DNA of 64,000 nucleotides from Luzula sylvatica (Eukaryota; Streptophyta; Magnoliopsida; Poales; Juncaceae): contig OX326959.1 in the NCBI GenBank assembly GCA_946800325.1, positions 1,061,501 to 1,125,500 on the forward strand. The letters are read 5' to 3'. The notes beneath the pieces are model-generated. The model saw only the letters and a list, made by a program, of their open reading frames with translations. It had not been told where the DNA came from and searched no databases. The position numbers and the translations under genes are program-made. Positions 1 through 11,245 of the stretch are shown piece by piece. Within the stretch, counting starts at the first letter, position 1. Each line of letters begins with the position of its first letter.

Positions 1-523
1 ACTTTCAAGACTAGTGTTTGTTTATCTGTGTTGCATGGCCATAGTCTGGCACAGATTTACACGTGCGTAGCAAGGAAGGCATGCATTGATTAGGAGTTGA
101 CGTGTTGCATGGCCATAGTCTGGCATGTCAATTCGCTGATTGAATGATACTCCACTTGTGGTTTGGACTTGACCAATTCGCTAGCTAGGCTAGGATTTGG
201 GGCAAGAAGTGAGGTACACACACTCTGGTTTTGAATTGGACTCAATACCGGACCTCACGAATAAAGCAAGAATCATCTTGGAGATGATTGGACACCGTCC
301 TACCCGACATGACGTATTTTCTGAGTGGTTGACCATAGTCACCTTAGAAATACGTTAAATAGGGATCTTGTCAATTATGAGATTTAAGGTATCAAATCTC
401 CGTTTCAATGGAGGGGCTATTCGAAATGATAAAATAATGGATATTTCAAGTTGTTTAAAATGAATTTTAATATATGAAAGACCACGTTATTAATTACATT
501 ATTTTTCAAAAATTGTAGAATTC
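1..523 (+). other. 5' leader / upstream part of copia element E
   Basis: No coding sequence is visible. The stretch lies immediately upstream of the gag start of copia element E, so it is most likely its leader, possibly with the end of its LTR. A 22-bp direct repeat beginning GTTGCATGGCC occurs near 32 and 104. No TGGTATCAGAGC primer-binding site was found, so the LTR edge is either outside the window or diverged. Confidence 0.4.
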
Positions 524-1049
524 ATGGCTTTACCAAGTAATAACCGCTTCAGTTTGCGTTCCATTTTGGAAAGGGAACGAATGAACGGAAATAATTTTCT
601 TGACTGGCAGAGGAATCTGGGATTCGTTCTGAAACAGGAAGGAAAGGCACATGTCTTGGAGATGCCTATCCCTCCTATGCCAGGGGATGACGCAACTGGG
701 GATGCCATATTCGAATATACGACCATGATGGACGATTCGAATGATGTGACATGCCTCATGTTGGCTACTATGACTCCTGAATATCAAATCCAGTTTGAGA
801 AACAGGATGCATACGAGATTATGAAACAACTCAGGGAGATGTTTCAAGTTCAAGCAAGGGTGGAGAAGTATCAAGCTCTTGGCAATGCGACGCAATGCAA
901 GATGCAAGATGGTACGCCTGTTAGCTCGCACGTTCTCAAGATGAAAGGATATTTCGATCATCTTGAGAGGCTTGGCATAAAATTTGAGGTGGAGTTACAA
1001 ACTGATGTGATCATGTTGTCACTGCCACCGAGTTTCGATTCGTTCATTT
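524..1049 (+). pseudogene. copia element E gag, 5' part (interrupted)
   Basis: Gag polyprotein N-terminal part of a Ty1/copia retrotransposon, the structural protein of the virus-like particle. The frame opens at 524 and shows the plant copia gag (UBN2-type) pattern: a tryptophan-containing WQRNL block near residue 28, an M-L-T-P-E-Y-Q-I-Q block, and the SLPPSFDSF motif near residue 168. It ends where element A was inserted after base 1049. Removing element A and one copy of the 5-bp TSD joins this frame exactly to the gag continuation at 9218, so the gene was open when the insertion happened. Confidence in copia gag is high; the subfamily is not assigned. Confidence 0.85.
1045..1049. repeat. 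target-site duplication of element A, left
   Basis: CATTT directly precedes the TG of the left LTR and is repeated at 9218-9222 after the CA of the right LTR. A 5-bp TSD is the norm for Ty1/copia integrases. Confidence 0.9.
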
Positions 1050-2057
1050 TGAAGGGGAATATCCTCGACCCCGGGCCCGCGCAGCGGAATGAAGGCCCGG
1101 TCCGATTCCTCGATTCCCGAGATCACGCCATGACTTCGAGGGTATGATGCGAATAGAAGGATAGATCTATACCAGCGTGAAATTGATCACGCACGAAGGG
1201 TTGATCGCCGCCTTCTATCTCCTGTCACGTTGGTGACAATCCGCGCGTCCCATACCACGCGTCTTTCACCGTTCGTTGACTGTCTTCTCACTCCTTGAGT
1301 CGATCACAATCCAAGAGCCACAATTGTCGCTCCTCTACTTGTATCCACCGTGAGTCGCAAGACGTCGGTCGCGGATGCACCTGCCTAGACGATGCACCGG
1401 CGAACTTGCTCGATCTAATCGATTCTCTATTACTCGAGAAACTCCTTTCTCGATTTCTCTCTCTTCGCACCCTTTCACTCACTAAAGATCAAATCTGAAT
1501 TTGCTCTTTTTCTTGTGTATATTGGGCAGAATAATCACTTGCTTAGAATGATTCAACTGAATTCCATTGTGGAGATGAGAGAGAAAATCCTATTTATACC
1601 TAAATAGGATAAGGATTAGCCAAAAGGCATGTATATCCAATATACACCCTTTCACACAGAAAACTGTATGAACCTGTTCAGTATTCTGTCCAGACGAAAT
1701 TGATAAATTTCTCTGACAGAAAATCAACCAACACGAAAGTTGTAGATAATCTTATTATCTACACAACCCAATTTGGCCCAGCCCAATTGGAGTTCGTATG
1801 CAAAAGTTATGACTGTTTTACTAACTGTATGTCATACTGTTGCACCCTTTCGGTATTTCACAGAAACGACACTTATACTTCGTTCATATGAAATATATTT
1901 CTATATGAAGGTTGTAGATAATCTCATTATCTATCTAACCCAATTTGAACCATTCTAATTGGATTTTCCCACTGAAAGTTATGGCCACGAATGTACGACT
2001 ACATTCGTTTATCCTTGTGTACACTTTTACGGTTGATCCGAAACTGTATTTCTTTCA
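1050..2057 (-). repeat. 3' LTR of element A
   Basis: Direct repeat of 8210-9217. In element orientation it is the 3' LTR, because the polypurine tract abuts it at 2058. It begins TGAAGG and ends TTTCA on the plus strand. Small open frames inside it occur identically in both LTRs and are not genes. Confidence 0.93.
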
Positions 2058-2070
2058 GTCTCCCACTCAA
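2058..2070 (-). promoter_or_regulatory. polypurine tract of element A
   Basis: Minus-strand TTGAGTGGGAGAC directly precedes the 3' LTR. The GTGGGAGA core is the usual plant copia plus-strand primer. The same motif adjoins LTR B (12313) and LTR C (48675-48687). Confidence 0.85.
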
Positions 2071-5000
2071 TTTCAGATCTACCTAAAAGGTACTCATGCA
2101 TATCCAATACGCACGATTTTAGAGAATATAGCTCGCGTATCGAATACCAAGCTATGCACATCCAATGTGCCGATTTTATGATCAAGCCCGACTTAGTACG
2201 ACTCGTTGTGTGACCATGTAGGTTCGACTTAACGATGGTAGTAGGTTGTTTCCAATGCCTACAAGCTCATGAGCGGGATCTAGTCACTCCATCATAGCTA
2301 CCCATGTTAAACGAAAAATGATTGTGATCATTGTGCCTATCTCGAATAGCGGTTACTAGTTCTCTTGTTTGCGATATCCGTTAATCAAAAAGCATGGTAA
2401 TAGTCATCCTTATAATTTGATTAACTACACTTATTCCCCGATTCCGAGTTGAGTTAACAAATTTCAATCGATATTAACCATTAATATCATTGACCGTGGC
2501 CACGGTTTTCGTTAATCGACTCATCGAGCGGCGCCTAAGAGATATCTCTTCCTTTCGGAATAAACAATTCCTATCTTGGAGACTCACATTGAATTCCGTG
2601 TTTCGGACAATACCCAATGATGACCCTTTTAACTCCCTGTTACGGTGAGCGTAAGATCATATCAAAGCATTGTGTTACGCACGTAACGCAATCAATGATC
2701 CCCTCAAGTATGAAGAATCTAAAACCCCATCCGTCGCAAGTCCATCTATAATGACTAAACCATGTCATGGTCTCGCGGCTTCGGTCATATCCAATACATG
2801 TAACCTAACATATATCTACGTTCCCGATTCGACAAACACCTTGTCCCATGATTAGCAAAACATAATCATCTCCTCGGCTAACGTACTAGTGTACGCGTTC
2901 AGTCTATTCCCTTGTAATAGTAATGCTTCTCTCTTAAGCAAACTGACCCGCGACTAGGGATGTTTAGAAATGACACTTTAAGTGTGACGGTTTCGCTGCA
3001 CATGGTCCTCAACCATGTCGACGTCCACACAAGCTCAAATCAGGGTTCATGTAACAATCATATTACACAACCCGCACACAGTTTTCATATAAGGTGAATG
3101 CATGAAAATTTAAGTAAACAAAATTTTTAAAAGGGATACATTCATATGGACTAAGTATTTGGGTGATACAACGTTTACCTATGGGTATCTCCATACCCAC
3201 AACCTGCGAGGACTATCGTATTAGATAGCTACACTCTACTCTCTTCTTCCTCCTCTAGGTATCTCCATACCCATAGTCATCGCATGACAGTCACGCGCGA
3301 CTAGAGAGAGCGGTTTTGTAAACGGGTCCGCACGTTCCCGCTAGTGTTAATCTTCTGCAGGATTGGAACATTTCCAATACCCACGATCACATCTTTTCGC
3401 AAAATTTCATGGATCAATGAAATTTTCTGAGTATTAGTTAGAAGTGGTTGTGACCTCGGCATTTTTGGCTTGTACTATTGCGTTTCACGCAATAAACAAC
3501 CATAAATCCGATAACTCGTGGCTACGAGAGTTTGGTCATGTATCCTTGATCCATACCACTTCTTTTTGCGATTAATAACCGCAATATACTCGCCTCCGTA
3601 AATAGAATCATAAACTATTGGTCTTGTGGAACCTTTCCATGTACACACTTTGTGATCGAAAGTCGTGCTACATATTTGGACGTGCTTAATCTTTGGAAAC
3701 TGTTGTTGTTATATCTCTTTATAACCAACACGTCCTCCACACCATTATAGATAAAAAATCCTGAATTCTTTCGCAAAGTATTCAAGGATAAACCTCACCG
3801 CTATCAATACAAATCTCGATGGGTTTAAATATACATAACCATTATGTATATATTTGTATAACCATTATACATTCACAAGAGTTAGTCTCATGTAATCGAA
3901 TTACATTCAAACTCATGTGATTCCCACGAATTGTATTGAAGGTGAATTAGACGCTTTATTTGTACGACAGATAGCCACATACATATCATGACAGATATAA
4001 TAGATCCTAACATCAAAATGTAAGGCATCATATTATTACTTTTCGCGCTGCTTGATGTCTCACATCGAGCCGTTGAAAATTTCTGTCATTCGACATTTCG
4101 ATTTAACTCCTCCAAGGAGTTTACATGTTGAAAACCATTTTCAACAATATGTCGATATATGTGCTATAAAATAGAACGAGGAACTTCTTAGATCTATCCT
4201 ATAGATCTTCACGCTTATTTCATAAGCGGTCTCGTCTAAATCCTTTGTCGTTACAAGAAATATAACGCAGCTCCCACTAACCTTCATGTGTACACAAAGT
4301 TTCCATTCGTTTCGACAATTTTATAACAGTTTATAACTTCGTCAAAAACGAATATTCCAATTCCGAGAAGCTTTCTCTAATCCATCATATGGATCGTTAA
4401 AGCGTGCATATCTTATCCCCGATTCTTATGAATCGACAAAACCGTAAGGTTGTGTCAAGTACACATCCTTTCATAAAATTTCTGTCAAGAAATTCGGTTT
4501 TGACATTCATTTTTCCACATCACATATTCATAATACGCGACCATGGCAAGCAGAATTTCGAGAATGTGAAAGCATGGCAACAAGCGAAAACGTTTCTTCA
4601 TAGTCCGACTATGAATTGCATGAAACTTTTCGCAAAAAGCCTCGCTTTACATATATGCGTATTCCTATCCATGCCGGTTCTTCATCTTGAAAAACTCACT
4701 CACATTTCACGGGTCTAACCCAGAAAGTAATGAAATCAAGTTCTAAACTTGATAATTTACATGGATCGAATCTCAGATTTCATGACACCATGTCATGTGG
4801 AATCAACTTTTCATAGCATCCTTGTAGGATATCGAATCATCATATGATTTCGATCTATTATCATTAGCCACGATAAATCCGTATTTACCGGCTTATGATA
4901 TAGCCTACTAAATCTACGAAAAATTCCTTTGTGTGTTCGACTTGCGTTCATCAATTCTTGATGAAGCCATGTCAACTTTCATCGGTACAATGTTCATTTT

Positions 5001-7440
5001 CAGATATCGAACTCTTTCGAGATTTATTCTACTCCCACTAGCCCGCATAGAGATAAATGGCACCAAGTTCCAAACTTGTGCGCATCTAGTCCTCCTCCAA
5101 GAAGGCATCTCTTCGAGCCACGAAAATCTCATTTTCGTTGGGACGTTAGAACTAATACCCTTTAGTTTCCTTAAGGATAAACGAACAATTTCCAGATTTG
5201 GGATTGAGTTTAACCGAAACAAATTTCGAAATACACTCACATCCTCAAATCTGTACAAGTGACAACTTCGGAACCATTCCGATCCATATCTCATATGGCG
5301 TCTTTTGTACCGATTAGAAGGTTTATGGTCCATATCTCATATGCAACCATTCATTAGTGCCGCTGTCTCAAGGGCGTATCCCCAAAACATTTTTGGGAGA
5401 TCCTATTGGCTTATCATTTATCGAATCATGTCCAACATGCGTTCATTTCCTCTTTTCGGACACATCTCAATGTTCCAAATGAAGACAATCGTGAAACGAT
5501 TCCACAATCATAAATGATCATCAATATTCATAACTCAAATATCGCCTCTTCGATCCTATCGAAAGGTCTAGCTCAAATACTTGCCTTCTCGATCCCATCG
5601 AAAAGCTTTGATTTTCTTGCTTAGTTGATTTCGTATTTTGTTTTGAAACTCTATGAACCTTTCAAAAGTCTCCGTTTCGGTACGCATTAAAAAATATTTT
5701 CATATCTACTTTAACCGTCCATAAACGTAACAAAATACCGATAGCCTCCTCTTGCCTCGGAACTTATCGGAACATTTACATTTAAATGTAATTTCCAATA
5801 ATTCGTTGGATTTTTCTCCAACCTTTGGAGAATAATGCCCTTTGTCGTCTTTCCTAATAAATAAGTATCGCATTAATCAATCGAATCTAATTCGAATGAT
5901 TCTAGCAATCCATCATATGGAATCTAGATACGCGAATCTCGTTTATATGGCCAAGACGGCAATGCCAAAAGAAGCAATAAACTTCTAGGTTTAATCCTCC
6001 TCGGATTTCACCGTTCTTTGAGTCATTAGTTTGGACAACTCTTTGTCCGAACTCTCCATTTTGGAAAACATTTTCCCAAAATACCCTTAGACATACATTT
6101 CTTTCGATCCCACCTTTTGAATTACAAGGACATCCACGCATCTTAATGCATTGGATTCCTCGGATACTCCAAGCATCTCCAATTCAATTTTAAATCGCAT
6201 CAAATGCAATTTCGGGATCGACTTATCTATCGAATGCATATGATATTCGGTCACGAAGATCAAATCTCGTACCATCAACACACGAGTGTTAATCAAAGAC
6301 CCATAGGGCGTCTCAAAATTAACCTACTCTTTGAGCCGCATTGAGTCATTCAACGCGCTCTAGCTCTTGAAACTATTTCTTGAGCGTTGTGTTTTACTTT
6401 CATATACACCCGAATTCTCAAACAATTTTGAGAAATTTGCGTCTATACATGCCACCACAAGGCACGTAATATTGTTCGATTCCTTCTTAAGTTTATCGAA
6501 TCCGGCTTTCTCTAAAGCCAAAGCCTCGAGCCCCGAATCTACCATTTCCGTGTCCAACACGTTCCTTTAAGTCTAAGAACTATTCTTTGACTATCAAGGT
6601 TAATAACGGTAATTCCGGCCCAAAAGCCATCTATCATATCGATCTAATCGATATATTTGGTGTTGCTTGAAAACATAATTCTAAACGGATGATGAAGATT
6701 AACTCCTAACCGTGCGTACTTAATCTATATGCTTATATGATGAATATATGAATGTGTTATTTTTATCGAATCGATAACCCTCATACCGATACGGGACTCC
6801 AAGTCCATAACACTCAAGACCCATATTTTACGATCCTCCCATAAGTGACTATGGCCGACAAATGAGATCTCGATATTTTAGGTAGGATTATATCCAATCG
6901 CATCCAATGCGATTCTTGAACCGTTATAAGATTTCGGTGATGAATCGTATCCAATACAATCCCAGTTCCGTGTGTGCATCCTATCTATGCCCCGAACTCC
7001 AATCGGATTGGCTTGGACGGTTAAGTCACAACCATATCCATCGTATCGTTCAATTGAACTACTCACGTGCCCGACTATGGCCTGAAACCACGTGAATCCC
7101 CAATTAACGCTTACCACCCGCACCAATATATACAATAGTACGTGCCCGACTATGGCCTGAAACCACGCACTATGTCATATCAATCTCGATGGTTGTGGAT
7201 ATGGAAGGCATTTCCATGACTTAAATATTATGAGGGATCATGCCATTGCATGTTTCTAAATTCGTGACATAATCCAATTATATCACTATCACAAGATTTT
7301 CTATATGCATATGATTTTATTCGGGAGTCTAATTATTCTAAATAATTATCTAATAATATGCTAGTATGATTGATGCCGATCAAATCGATATAAAGAACTC
7401 AAAATTCCAAGTTGTGTAGCCAAAGTTATCACGAAAACAA
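2071..7440 (-). pseudogene. decayed copia pol interior of element A
   Basis: This minus-strand interior is derived from copia gag-pol but carries many stops and frameshifts. Recognisable islands are the GAG-pre-integrase motif FWHCRLGHINE near 5940-5973; an SGSRINLERVR block near 5000-5050, equal to the SGSKIDLEEI linker of element E; and a reverse-transcriptase block near 4380-4530 corresponding to MDVKTAFLNRN. In that block the VYMTQP codons have become VLDTT by a lesion. Elements B and C carry the same lesion, so decay preceded amplification. No protein product is expected. Confidence 0.8.
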
Positions 7441-7460
7441 AATCAGCAACCAGAAACCAG

Positions 7461-7954
7461 TCCGTTGTAACGCAACATAGTCCGTTACAACGGACCTCCA
7501 GTATACTTGGCACTCCGTTACAACGGAAGTCCAGTCCGTTACAACGCTATTTATTTCGGAGTTTGGCCAAATTTTGCCAGAAACATGTCCGCTACAACGC
7601 AACATAGGTCCGTTACAACGCTATTTTCTGCAAACCTTCGTCCAAATTTCCAGAGACCAGTCCGTTACAATGCAACATACAGTCCGTTGCAACGGACCAA
7701 CTGCGTAGAGCTCCGTTACAACGGACCCAGTCCGTTACAACGGACTCCAATAGACACCCTTGGCATCCCCGCAACCTCGTATCAGATACAAGGTCCGTTA
7801 CAACGGACTCCAAGTCCGTTACAACGGAATAAGCAGTTTTCACGGTCCTCCTCACACCCCCGCATCCTATACAGGGTCCGTTGCAACGGACTCCAAGTCC
7901 GTTACAACGGAATATGTGTTTTTTCGAAAAATTCTCAATATGTGTTATAACGGA
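7461..7954. repeat. phased array of TCCGTT-N2-AACGGA dyads
   Basis: About fifteen copies of a 14-bp near-palindrome, consensus TCCGTTACAACGGA, begin at 7461, 7481, 7514, 7535, 7588, 7609, 7661, 7683, 7712, 7731, 7794, 7815, 7877 and 7898, with a degenerate one at 7941. They form seven pairs spaced 19-22 bp. The array sits between the primer-binding site and the gag-like region of element A. CCGTTA/AACGG is a MYB-type core, so a protein-binding or enhancer role is possible. Short frames across it on both strands are by-products of the repeat. Confidence 0.8.
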
Positions 7955-8196
7955 CTATGCGATTTTTGAACTGCTGTTTTCGCTCGTTTCCAAAACGATC
8001 AATCATGAAACCTTTTCACGATTATTCCTAGATACTCTCAATCAACTATTGATCGATCTCTAGCGAATTTCACTTGTGATTTTAATGGAATTTGACATTC
8101 TAAATATGTAACATCATGCAAACGGGTACGAACTTTGATAACCCGTGCGTATATCTAATATACGACTATGATTCGACCCTCGAATCGATGGCGATC
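7955..8196 (-). other. untranslated leader of element A
   Basis: Between the dyad array and the primer-binding site no coding sequence is seen. In element orientation this is the start of the genomic RNA leader. Confidence 0.5.
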
Positions 8197-8208
8197 GCTC
8201 TGATACCA
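8197..8208 (-). promoter_or_regulatory. tRNA-iMet primer-binding site of element A
   Basis: Minus-strand TGGTATCAGAGC, one base inside the right LTR. This is the classical complement of the initiator-Met tRNA 3' end that primes minus-strand synthesis in plant copia elements. It fixes the orientation of element A as minus. Confidence 0.92.
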
Positions 8209-8209
8209 C

Positions 8210-9217
8210 TGAAGGGGAATATCCTCGACCCCGGGCCCGCGCAGCGGAATGAAGGCCCGGTCCGATTCCCCGATTCCCGAGATCACGCCATGACTTCGAG
8301 GGTACGATGCGAATAGAAGGATAGATCTATACCAGCGTGAAATTGATCACGCACGAAGGGTTGATCGCCGCCTTCTATCTCCTGTCACGTTGGTGACAAT
8401 CCGCGCGTCCCATACCACGCGTCTTTCACCGTTCGTTGACTGTCTTCTCACTCCTTGAGTCGATCACAATCCAAGAGCCACAATTGTCGCTCCTCTACTT
8501 GTATCCACCGTGAGTCGCAAGACGTCGGTCGCGGATGCACCTGCCTAGACGATGCACCGGCGAACTTGCTCGATCTAATCGATTCTCTATTACTCGAGAA
8601 ACTCCTTTCTCGATTTCTCTCTCTTCGCACCCTTTCACTCACTAAAGATCAAATCTGAATTTGCTCTTTTTCTTGTGTATATTGGGCAGAATAATCACTT
8701 GCTTAGAATGATTCAACTGAATTCCATTGTGGAGATGAGAGAGAAAATCCTATTTATACCTAAATAGGATAAGGATTAGCCAAAAGGCATGTATATCCAA
8801 TATACACCCTTTCACACAGAAAACTGTATGAACCTGTTCAGTATTCTGTCCAGACGAAATTGATAAATTTCTCTGACAGAAAATCAACCAACACGAAAGT
8901 TGTAGATAATCTTATTATCTACACAACCCAATTTGGACCAGCCCAATTGGAGTTCGTATGCAAAAGTTATGACTGTTTTACTAACTGTATGTCATACTGT
9001 TGCACCCTTTCGGTATTTCACAGAAACGACACTTATACTTCGTTCATATGAAATATATTTCTATATGAAGGTTGTAGATAATCTCATTATCTATCTAACC
9101 CAATTTGAACCATTCTAATTGGATTTTCCCACTGAAAGTTATGGCCACGAATGTACGACTACATTCGTTTATCCTTGTGTACACTTTTACGGTTGATCCG
9201 AAACTGTATTTCTTTCA
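8210..9217 (-). repeat. 5' LTR of element A
   Basis: Direct repeat of 1050-2057. It should hold the promoter and the start of the genomic RNA. It abuts the primer-binding site at 8208. Confidence 0.93.
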
Positions 9218-9222
9218 CATTT
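9218..9222. repeat. target-site duplication of element A, right
   Basis: CATTT follows the CA terminus of the right LTR and matches 1045-1049. Confidence 0.9.
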
Positions 9223-10404
9223 CGCATTTCCACATGCCAGACATGAAAAGGACCATTCCCCAGCTTTTCGGAATGCTCAGAACATTCGAAAGTGACATGA
9301 AACCGCGGTACATGAAGTCTAGGACTTCGGAGGTATTGGTGGTTGAAGGGAAGATTCCAAGCAATGGGAACAAAAACAAGAAGAGGAAGGCAAAAGGCAA
9401 CAAGGTTGCGCCTAAGCCAGTGAGTAAGAAAGCCAAGGATGACAAGAAGTGTTTCCACTGCCTCAAGGAGGGGGCATCGGAAACGTGATTGCGAGATCTT
9501 CCTGAGGGAGAGCAAGCAAAAGACCGCTTCCTTGGACACACCGGCATCAGGTATTTCTGTTATCGATTCTTATTTCTTTACTTCATCATCATGGGTGTTA
9601 GACACTGGATGTGGGACTCATATTTGTAATAATATGCAGGGCCTAAGAAGTAGAAGATCATTGATTCGAGGCGAAGTTGATTTACGCGTCGGGAATGGAG
9701 CTCGAGTAGCAGCATTAGCCGAAGGGACGTATGATTTAACTTTGCCAAATGGACTTATTTTAGTTTTGGATAATTGTTGTTATGTACCTATGTTGAGTAG
9801 GAGTATTATTTCTGTTTCGAGACTGATTGCGGATGGATATGAATTAGTTATTGGTACTAATGATTGTTTTATTCGCAAGAATGACATTTTCTTTAGTAAT
9901 GTTCTAGTTGAAAATTGTCTATATGTCTTGGATTTAGATAATAACAACAATAATCAGTCCATTTATAACATAAATACCACTCAAACTAATGAAACATACT
10001 CATGGCATTGTCGTCTCGGACACATAAACGAGAAACGCATTGCTGGACTCCAAAAGGATGGAGTGCTAGATTCTTTTGACTTAGAGTCAATAGAAAATTG
10101 CGAATCTTGTTTGATGGGTAAGATGACAAATATACCTTTCTCCAAGAAAGGAGAAAGATCGAAAGATGTGTTGGCCCTCATACATTCCGATGTATGTGGA
10201 CCAATGAGTGTCGAGGCTAGAAATGGGTATCGCTACTTTGTGACTTTTACTGACGATTATAGTAGATATGGTTATCTATACTTAATGCGTCATAAAAGTG
10301 AAACTTTTGAGAAATTCAAAGAGTTTCAACACGAAGTAGAACTTCAACTGTTTATTTGTGGGGTATCCTCAAGAAACAAAAGGATACTACTTTTACTTGC
10401 CTAG
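9223..10404 (+). pseudogene. copia element E gag C-terminus, protease, integrase N-part
   Basis: Continuation of the E gag-pol. After the insertion, gag resumes with a basic linker and a CX2CX4HX4C zinc knuckle (CFHC...GHRKRDC). A run of five G at 9470-9474 shifts the frame inside the knuckle; one G fewer would keep gag and pol in one frame. Then follow the aspartic protease motif (WVLDTGCGTHIC), GAG-pre-integrase (WHCRLGHINEKRI), the integrase zinc-finger cysteines (CESCLMGK) and the first two catalytic aspartates (HSDVCGP, FTDDYSR). The sequence breaks at about 10350, where most of the integrase core, including its glutamate, is deleted. Confidence 0.9.
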
Positions 10405-11245
10405 CGAAAACAAGGTTTTCGTGGCGCGACGAGGACACTTCTTAGAGAAGGAATTCCTAGATCGTCAAACCAGTGGGAGTAAAATTGATCTCGAAGAAAT
10501 TCGAGAACCACAAAGTAAACAAGTTGATTTGGAACAAGATTCTGAGTTACCATTGGATGGTGAACCAGAATCTAGTACACAAGTTATACGTAGATCTGGT
10601 AGGAATCGTCAACAACCTGAGAGATATGGATTTCTCATTAGTAATGACGATAATGAGTTGACTCTAGATGATGAGCCAACCTCCTACAAATGTGCTATGT
10701 CTAGCATGGATTCCTCGAAATGGCATGAAACCATGAAAACCGAGATCCAGTCCATGTATGATAATAAGGTTTGGAATCTTATTGATCTACCTAATGGTGC
10801 TAAGACCGTTGGGTGCAAATGGGTTTTCAAGAAGAAAACCGACATGGATGGTAATGTACACACTTTTAAAGCAAGACTAGTGGCGAAATGTTTCAAGCAA
10901 ATTCATGGCATAGACTATGATGAAACGTTTTCTCCAATAGCCATGTTTAAAAGTATTCGCATTCTTCTAGCAATAGCTGCATATCACGATTATGAGATAT
11001 GGCAGATGGATGTAAAAACCGCTTTCCTTAACAGGAACCTTACCGAGGATGTGTATATGACACAACCCGAGGTTTTTGTCGATCCAAAGAATACGAATAA
11101 AGTGTGCAAGCTTGTGAAATCCATTTATGGATTAAAACAAGCATCTCGTGCGTGGAACATACGATTCGATGAGGTCATCGCAAAGTATGGTTTCATTCAA
11201 AATATCGAGGAACCTTGTGTATACAAGAAATTCAGTGGGAGTTCG
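10351..11245 (+). pseudogene. copia element E integrase tail and RT, truncated
   Basis: After the integrase deletion the frame changes and continues with the integrase C-terminal block (GYPQETKGYYFYLP), a variable linker, and the N-terminal two-thirds of reverse transcriptase (KWHETMKTEI, GCKWVFKKK, FSPIA, MDVKTAFLN, SIYGLKQASRAWN). It stops at EEPCVYKKFSGS, where LTR B begins. The catalytic YVDD and RNase H are absent, and nothing on the far side of element B restores them. Confidence 0.9.

Larger units (their letters stand above)
1050..9217 (-). mobile_element. complete young non-autonomous copia element A
   Basis: An 8168-bp LTR retrotransposon on the minus strand, inserted into the gag gene of element E. 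It has two 1008-bp LTRs starting TG and ending CA, a 5-bp TSD (CATTT), a primer-binding site matching initiator-Met tRNA next to the right LTR, and a polypurine tract next to the left LTR. The LTRs differ at only three positions seen by eye (1110/8270, 1145/8305, 1777/8937), which implies a recent insertion. The interior has no long intact frame, only broken copia motifs, so it must have moved using proteins supplied by another element. Confidence 0.93.

Noticed and set aside
499..961. Minus-strand open frames opposite the gag gene
   Set aside because: They are shadows of the plus-strand copia gag and match no protein pattern.
1288..1958. Small frames in the LTR, found again at 8448-9118
   Set aside because: They are duplicated because they lie in the two LTRs of element A; no start context or domain supports translation.
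7507..7950. 147-codon frame with LQRT/VRYN repeats and its antisense partner
   Set aside because: The frame exists only because the dyad repeat lacks stops; the peptide simply repeats the DNA unit.
7461..7954. CRISPR-like look of regularly spaced short repeats
   Set aside because: The repeat is only 14 bp, spacers are unequal and partly similar, and the setting is a plant retrotransposon.
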